Assembly: GCA_002390825.1 (NCBI GenBank)
Contig: DGQR01000057.1
Location: 1-9,588 of the forward strand
Reading direction: 5' to 3'
Length of the DNA: 9,588 nucleotides
Source: Rhodoferax sp. UBA4409
Lineage (GTDB): Bacteria; Pseudomonadota; Gammaproteobacteria; Burkholderiales; Burkholderiaceae_C
The position numbers and the translations under genes are program-made. Below, one piece after another: positions 6,199 to 9,588 of the stretch. The notes under the pieces are model-generated. The model was not told the DNA's origin and ran no database searches. It was given only the letters and a program-made list of their open reading frames with translations. Position 1 is the stretch's first letter, and every line of letters begins with the position of its first letter.

Positions 6199-7933
6199 GC
6201 GCTGTCACGCTCCGGCGCAGCAAGCTCCGCAGCTTGGCGGGCTGGATGGGTTTCTTCAAGAGCGTCAGGCCGGCGCGGTGGGCCTGGTACTTCACATCTT
6301 CTTCTAGGTCGCCGGTGATCAGGCAGGCCGGGATGTCGGATTGAGCCGCGTCTCGCAATTCCAGAATCGCTTCGATGCCGGTCAGGTTGTCGCGCAAACG
6401 GTAGTCACTGATGATGAAGTCAGGCCAGTTGCCGTTTGCAGCGGCGTCCAGCGCTTCCTGGCCGCTTTCAAACCAGGTGACGTCACAGCCCCACGATTGC
6501 AGCAGGCCTTGCAGCGCCTCACCGCCCATCTGGTTGTCTTCAATCAGCCAGATGGCCGTGCCGTGGACATCATGGGCCACGGTTTGCTGAGCGACTGGGG
6601 GCTGCTCGGTCACAGCCGGACGCAAGGTCGTGCTATTCGCGGTGACAGAAAAACGGCTACCGCAACCCAAATTGGAGCGCAAGTTCAGCGTGTGGCCCAG
6701 CAGCCGGCACGCGCGGTCCACCATGCTCAGCCCCAGACCCAGGCCTTTGGCGCGATCCCGCTCGGGGTTCTCGACCTGAAAAAACTCTTCAAACACCGTG
6801 GTGTGCAAGCTCCGGTCGATGCCGATGCCGCTGTCCCATACTTGGATACAAGCTTGCTGACCGCCGCCAGCGGGCCGGCAGCTGACGAGCACGGTTCCGC
6901 AGGGGGTGTATTCGATCGCATTGGCGATCAAATTCAGCAGCACCCGCTGCAAAAGCACCGGGTCGCTGATGATCCAGGTCGACGTGGGGCGTATCCGCAG
7001 GCGCAGGCCTTTGCTGTTGGCAGTTTCCGAGAACAGCACCCGCATTTGATTGAACAGTGCATTCACATTGACCGGGCACAAGGGGCTGTCGGTGGAGTTG
7101 GCCTCCAGGCGCGAGTAGTCAAACAGCACATCCAGCAGCTCTTGCAAGGCCTGTGCAGAGGCTTCGACACCCTGCACCAGATCAGGGTAGCTCTCTGCGG
7201 CTTGCGTGCCATCTACCCGACGGTTGTGCATTTGGCTCAAGCGGGCCACAAACATCCCCAGCGCATGCGCCGGTTGTCGCAAGTCGTGGCTTGCCGCCGC
7301 CAAAAAGCGGGACTTGGCCACATAGGCCGCTTCCACCCGGTCGTTGGCCAGGCGCAGTTCCCGGTTGTGGGTTTCCGACTGTTGCAGCGCCCGGTTTTTG
7401 GTGCTCTCGAAAATCTGGGTCAGCAAAAACAGCAGCAGCACAAAGCCAAACAGGCTGCAGCTGAAAAATATGTGGGTGAGCTCGGTGTTGTAGTTGCGCG
7501 GCACCGGGATGCCGATCAGCGGCAGCAAGCCGAAGACGGACACCGCCCCGAGCGTCATCAGGAGCCAAAACACCGTCCTGCTGGTGAATCCAAACAGCAG
7601 GGTGGCCGCGATCGGGGCGAGTGCCACCCACACAATCACCGGGGATTGCACCCCGCCCGTTTGTTGGATCACGGCACAGACGGCCAGAAAACAAATCGTG
7701 GTTTGGGTGGTGGCCAAGCGGTTATAGGCGCTGTGGCTGTCGATGCTGCCGAGTCGCAGCTGGTTGAGCATCAGCAATAAGCCGTTGCCCAGCATGATCC
7801 ACACGCCCGTGAAAAACCCCATCAGCCAGTTGAACCCGGCATAGAGGCAACAGGCCAGTGCAACTGCGGAGCCGAAATAGCTCAGCAGCTGGACCCGCTC
7901 CGGGTCTAGCATCGGGGTTTGCGTTTGGCTCAC
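6188..7933 (-). CDS. Membrane-bound hybrid sensor histidine kinase with C-terminal receiver
   Basis: Inner-membrane sensor kinase of 581 residues with its own receiver. Six hydrophobic helices lie at about 17-35, 38-57, 78-91, 97-116, 120-141 and 154-174, with little periplasmic sequence, so the stimulus is probably sensed in or near the membrane. A helical linker leads to HisKA with FLAAASHDLRQP (His216). The HATPase domain follows: N box NLIANAIEYT (Asn338), G1 VWDSGIGI (Asp367), G2 KGLGLGLS (about 396-403). Residues 460-575 are a receiver with Asp466, phospho-acceptor Asp510 in ISDYRL, Thr540 and Lys561. No HPt domain is present. The GTG start at 7933 overlaps the TGA of the upstream receiver gene as GTGA, pointing to translational coupling. 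ATG at 7912, giving 574 residues, is an equally plausible start; neither has a clear ribosome site. Signal and target are unknown. Confidence 0.93.
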   Translation of the reverse strand: MSQTQTPMLDPERVQLLSYFGSAVALACCLYAGFNWLMGFFTGVWIMLGNGLLLMLNQLRLGSIDSHSAYNRLATTQTTICFLAVCAVIQQTGGVQSPVIVWVALAPIAATLLFGFTSRTVFWLLMTLGAVSVFGLLPLIGIPVPRNYNTELTHIFFSCSLFGFVLLLFLLTQIFESTKNRALQQSETHNRELRLANDRVEAAYVAKSRFLAAASHDLRQPAHALGMFVARLSQMHNRRVDGTQAAESYPDLVQGVEASAQALQELLDVLFDYSRLEANSTDSPLCPVNVNALFNQMRVLFSETANSKGLRLRIRPTSTWIISDPVLLQRVLLNLIANAIEYTPCGTVLVSCRPAGGGQQACIQVWDSGIGIDRSLHTTVFEEFFQVENPERDRAKGLGLGLSMVDRACRLLGHTLNLRSNLGCGSRFSVTANSTTLRPAVTEQPPVAQQTVAHDVHGTAIWLIEDNQMGGEALQGLLQSWGCDVTWFESGQEALDAAANGNWPDFIISDYRLRDNLTGIEAILELRDAAQSDIPACLITGDLEEDVKYQAHRAGLTLLKKPIQPAKLRSLLRRSVTAPTA

Positions 7934-8334
7934 GCGGGGTCGGAACCTATGAAGTCTGGGACATGGGGTTTGCCATCCAGTACCTGGCGCACCGCCTCGC
8001 GAATGGCGCGCAGTCCGCTGGATTTGGGGCAATAGCCGTTGGCGCCCGCTTGAATGGCTGCATGGTAGTCGGCCGGGTTTTCAGAACCTGCGACCACCAG
8101 CACGGGCAAGGCCGTTTGCATCTGGCGAATCTGGCGGATGGTCGGGAGGCCGCCCAATGGCTGCATTTCCAGATCGATCAGCACCGCTTTGATGCGCGGA
8201 TACCGCTCCAAGAGCTCCAGTCCGTGGGCCCCGTCAGTCGCTTCGAGCACCTCAACCCCTGGTTGGAGTTGCCGCAGCGCCGCGACCAAGCCTTGGCGCA
8301 CGATCGGATGATCATCTATGACGAGCAGTTGCAT
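7930..8334 (-). CDS. Stand-alone response-regulator receiver (NarL/FixJ-type REC, no output domain)
   Basis: A 134-residue single receiver domain, likely phosphorylated by, or competing with, the hybrid kinase encoded directly after it (4-base overlap). The acidic pair Asp7-Asp8 (VIDDHP), phospho-acceptor Asp54 (VLIDLEMQPLGG) and Lys104 (GYCPK) are present. Sequence style is NarL/FixJ-like, including AGANGY, but the protein stops 30 residues after Lys104 with no helix-turn-helix; the usual LTPRE region is missing. The conserved Thr/Ser of receivers (CheY Thr87) aligns to Ala82, which may alter the phosphorylation-driven switch. ATG 8334 is fixed by the receiver's first strand starting at residue 2. 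There is no ribosome site upstream; TACACT (8346-8341) ends six bases before ATG, suggesting a leaderless message. It may act in phosphotransfer or as a phosphate sink. Confidence 0.9.
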   Translation of the reverse strand: MQLLVIDDHPIVRQGLVAALRQLQPGVEVLEATDGAHGLELLERYPRIKAVLIDLEMQPLGGLPTIRQIRQMQTALPVLVVAGSENPADYHAAIQAGANGYCPKSSGLRAIREAVRQVLDGKPHVPDFIGSDPA

Positions 8335-8340
8335 TCGTAG

Positions 8341-8346
8341 AGTGTA
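8341..8346 (-). promoter_or_regulatory. Candidate -10 box for the receiver/kinase operon
   Basis: Minus-strand TACACT matches the sigma-70 -10 consensus at four of six bases and is separated from the ATG at 8334 by CTACGA only. Transcription would then start at or next to the A of ATG. No good -35 hexamer is found at 16-18 bases upstream. Confidence 0.25.
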
Positions 8347-8460
8347 GTCTCTTGTTTTTGACCTGATTGTTCCCGCGCGAAGGCCAAGCGGTTACAAAAT
8401 GTGTATCGCTTGCCGATTGAACGTGCTGCCTCAAGCGGCGATGTGTGCCAGATTCCTAGT

Positions 8461-8500
8461 GCTTTTCGCCATTGGCAAAAGCTCACCATTTGATATGGTG
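8461..8500 (+). promoter_or_regulatory. Promoter with overlapping palindromes upstream of the right MCP
   Basis: TTGGCA (8472-8477) and TATGGT (8494-8499), 16 bases apart, make a reasonable sigma-70 promoter, with transcription expected near 8506. Two dyads overlap it: GCTTTT-C-GCCA-T-TGGC-AAAAGC (8461-8482; ten-base arms with one bulged C) across the -35, and CACCAT-TTGAT-ATGGTG (8484-8500) across the -10. This is an arrangement expected for an operator. A weaker flagellar-sigma-like GCCGATTG lies at 8412-8419. The MCP ribosome site CAGGAG is at 8514-8519. Confidence 0.45.
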
Positions 8501-8524
8501 GGGATCTGTTATTCAGGAGTTCCC

Positions 8525-9588
8525 ATGACCATCGCTCAAAGCCGGACCAGTACGGAAGCACTTGCCCAGTTGGGCGACAAGGTATTGCTGTCAGCCATCG
8601 TGTTGTCTGCGGTGGTGTCGGTCGCACTGGGCTTGTCTTTTGTAGACAGTGGGCTGGCCATTACCGCCACGGTGTTGCTGCTGGGGCTTGCCTTTGGGGT
8701 GTTTGCGGTGGCCCGTTACACCGTGCTCAGCCGGTTTGTGTTGGCGTTTGTGTTGGTCTCTTTCGTGGCACTGCACATCCAACTCGCCAGGGGCATGGAG
8801 GAAATGCACTTCGGGGTGTTCGTTTCCTTGGCGCTCTTCTTGACCTACCGCGATTGGCGGGTCATTGTTTTCGGTGCCGTGCTCTATGCGATCCACCACG
8901 TGGTGTTTGACCGTTTGCAGGCAGCGGGTTTTGGTTTGTACTGCATCACCGAGCCCAACTTTGGCCGCGTCGTGATCCATTCGGTGTACGTGGTCATCCA
9001 GTCCGGCGTGCAATCCATCATGGCGATCAACATGGCTCGCGCAGGCCGGGAGGGCGACGAGTTGCGGGTGCTCGTGGCCCAGGTCAACCGGGAAAACACG
9101 ATCGACCTCAACGTGCACGACATTCCGACCACCACCCGCGGTGGCACCATGCTCCGTGAAACGCTGGCGCGCATGGATGCCGCAGTTGCCGCGGTGCGTC
9201 GCAGTACTGGCAGCATCGATGTAGCCTGTGACGAGATTGCGACGGGTAACGAAGACCTCAGCAACCGGACCGAGCAAACGGCTGCTAACCTGCAACGCAC
9301 GGCCAGCACGATGTCGCAGCTCACCGGTGCGATGGCCCAGTCGGCCGAAAGTGCCCGTCAGGCCAATGCACTCGCTATGACCGCCAGTACCACTGCGGCC
9401 CGCGGTGGCGAGGTGGTGAGCGAGGTGGTGCTCACCATGCAAGGTATCAATGAAGCGAGCCGCAAGATCAGCGACATCATCGGAGTCATTGATGGCATTG
9501 CCTTCCAGACCAATATTCTGGCGTTGAACGCCGCAGTCGAGGCGGCCCGCGCCGGTGAGCAAGGGCGTGGTTTCGCGGTGGTGGCCAG
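8525..9588 (+). CDS. Methyl-accepting chemotaxis protein with multi-helix membrane sensor, C-terminus beyond window
   Basis: Chemoreceptor with 354 complete codons, cut by the right edge in its signalling domain. Instead of two TM helices flanking a periplasmic domain, the N-terminus has about six hydrophobic segments (19-40, 45-63, 68-88, 95-108, 110-129, 148-170). Histidines sit in or at these helices: His84, His95, His124-His125 and His152. The stretch LTYRDWRVIVFGAVLYAIHH followed by VVFDRLQAAGFGLY is a pattern I recall from other proteobacterial membrane sensors without a firm domain name. After residue 175 the protein is cytoplasmic and helical, with ISDIIGVIDGIAFQTNILAL followed by NAAVEAARAGEQGRGFAVVA at 315-354; here the tip motif is the normal LNAAVE. 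ATG 8525 follows CAGGAG by five bases. It is divergent from the receiver/kinase operon. Likely an energy, redox or membrane-state taxis receptor, but the ligand is not shown by the sequence. Confidence 0.93.
   Translation, partial: MTIAQSRTSTEALAQLGDKVLLSAIVLSAVVSVALGLSFVDSGLAITATVLLLGLAFGVFAVARYTVLSRFVLAFVLVSFVALHIQLARGMEEMHFGVFVSLALFLTYRDWRVIVFGAVLYAIHHVVFDRLQAAGFGLYCITEPNFGRVVIHSVYVVIQSGVQSIMAINMARAGREGDELRVLVAQVNRENTIDLNVHDIPTTTRGGTMLRETLARMDAAVAAVRRSTGSIDVACDEIATGNEDLSNRTEQTAANLQRTASTMSQLTGAMAQSAESARQANALAMTASTTAARGGEVVSEVVLTMQGINEASRKISDIIGVIDGIAFQTNILALNAAVEAARAGEQGRGFAVVA

Noticed and set aside
6341..7780. Long plus-strand open frame (479 codons) antisense to the hybrid kinase
   Set aside because: It is a shadow of the kinase reading frame in GC-rich DNA: composition is Gln/His/Arg-rich with no domain, and the minus strand has complete kinase and receiver motifs.
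7934..8032. N-terminal extension of the kinase to the ATG at 8032
   Set aside because: It would overlap the receiver gene by over 100 bases, and the added sequence is a Pro/Arg-rich shadow of the receiver; the GTGA overlap start is more natural.
7712..8394. 13-base exact repeat GGCCAAGCGGTTA at 7712-7724 and 8382-8394
   Set aside because: A 13-base match is about what chance gives in a window this long, and one copy is inside kinase coding sequence.
8591..9562. Minus-strand open frame (323 codons) opposite the right MCP
   Set aside because: Antisense shadow, His/Gln/Arg-rich and without family motifs; the MCP frame on the plus strand is unambiguous.
1..9588. A new defence system or mobile-element cargo
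   Set aside because: All larger genes belong to ordinary chromosomal families (chemotaxis, two-component signalling, proline catabolism, envelope). No integrase, transposase, attachment site, CRISPR repeat or nuclease/ATPase cluster is visible.

Overview
The window looks like a chromosomal segment of a high-GC betaproteobacterium, most likely Comamonadaceae (Rhodoferax/Polaromonas/Acidovorax-like). This rests on the protein family styles and on a GCTAT/ATAGCTGCT...GCGC repeat that I associate from memory with that family. No rRNA, tRNA, insertion sequence, CRISPR array or phage gene is visible. The longest gene-free stretch is about 190 bases.

Layout from left to right. Positions 1-1622 (minus) hold a methyl-accepting chemotaxis protein (MCP) whose C-terminus is cut by the window edge. 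A 147-base divergent spacer separates it from an exported OmpA-family protein (1770-2897, plus), which ends at a good rho-independent terminator. Next is putA (3055-6102, plus), a short PutA without the DNA-binding domain that oxidises proline to glutamate. It converges on a two-gene minus-strand operon: a stand-alone receiver (8334-7930) followed, with a 4-base overlap, by a six-helix hybrid histidine kinase (7933-6188). A 190-base divergent spacer with palindromes leads to a second MCP (8525 to the right edge, plus), which has an unusual His-containing multi-helix membrane sensor and is also cut by the window edge.

Working together: the two MCPs feed the chemotaxis array. PutA provides catabolism of proline, a common carbon/nitrogen source and attractant. 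The kinase/receiver pair is a separate phosphotransfer module with unknown input and no DNA-binding output encoded here. The genes look like neighbouring independent units, not one pathway.

The most interesting signal is inside putA. Three copies of one roughly 50-60 base repeat, one on the plus strand and two on the minus strand, align without gaps. All are translated in frame in what should be surface loops or the inter-domain linker. They carry the only in-frame ATA codons I found in the gene. This resembles the protein-coding palindromic elements of Rickettsia. Other points are a Pro in the nearly invariant MCP hairpin tip of the left MCP, a receiver lacking the conserved Thr/Ser, a palindrome over the putative promoter of the right MCP, and a 12-codon basic ORF with a strong Shine-Dalgarno sequence after putA.
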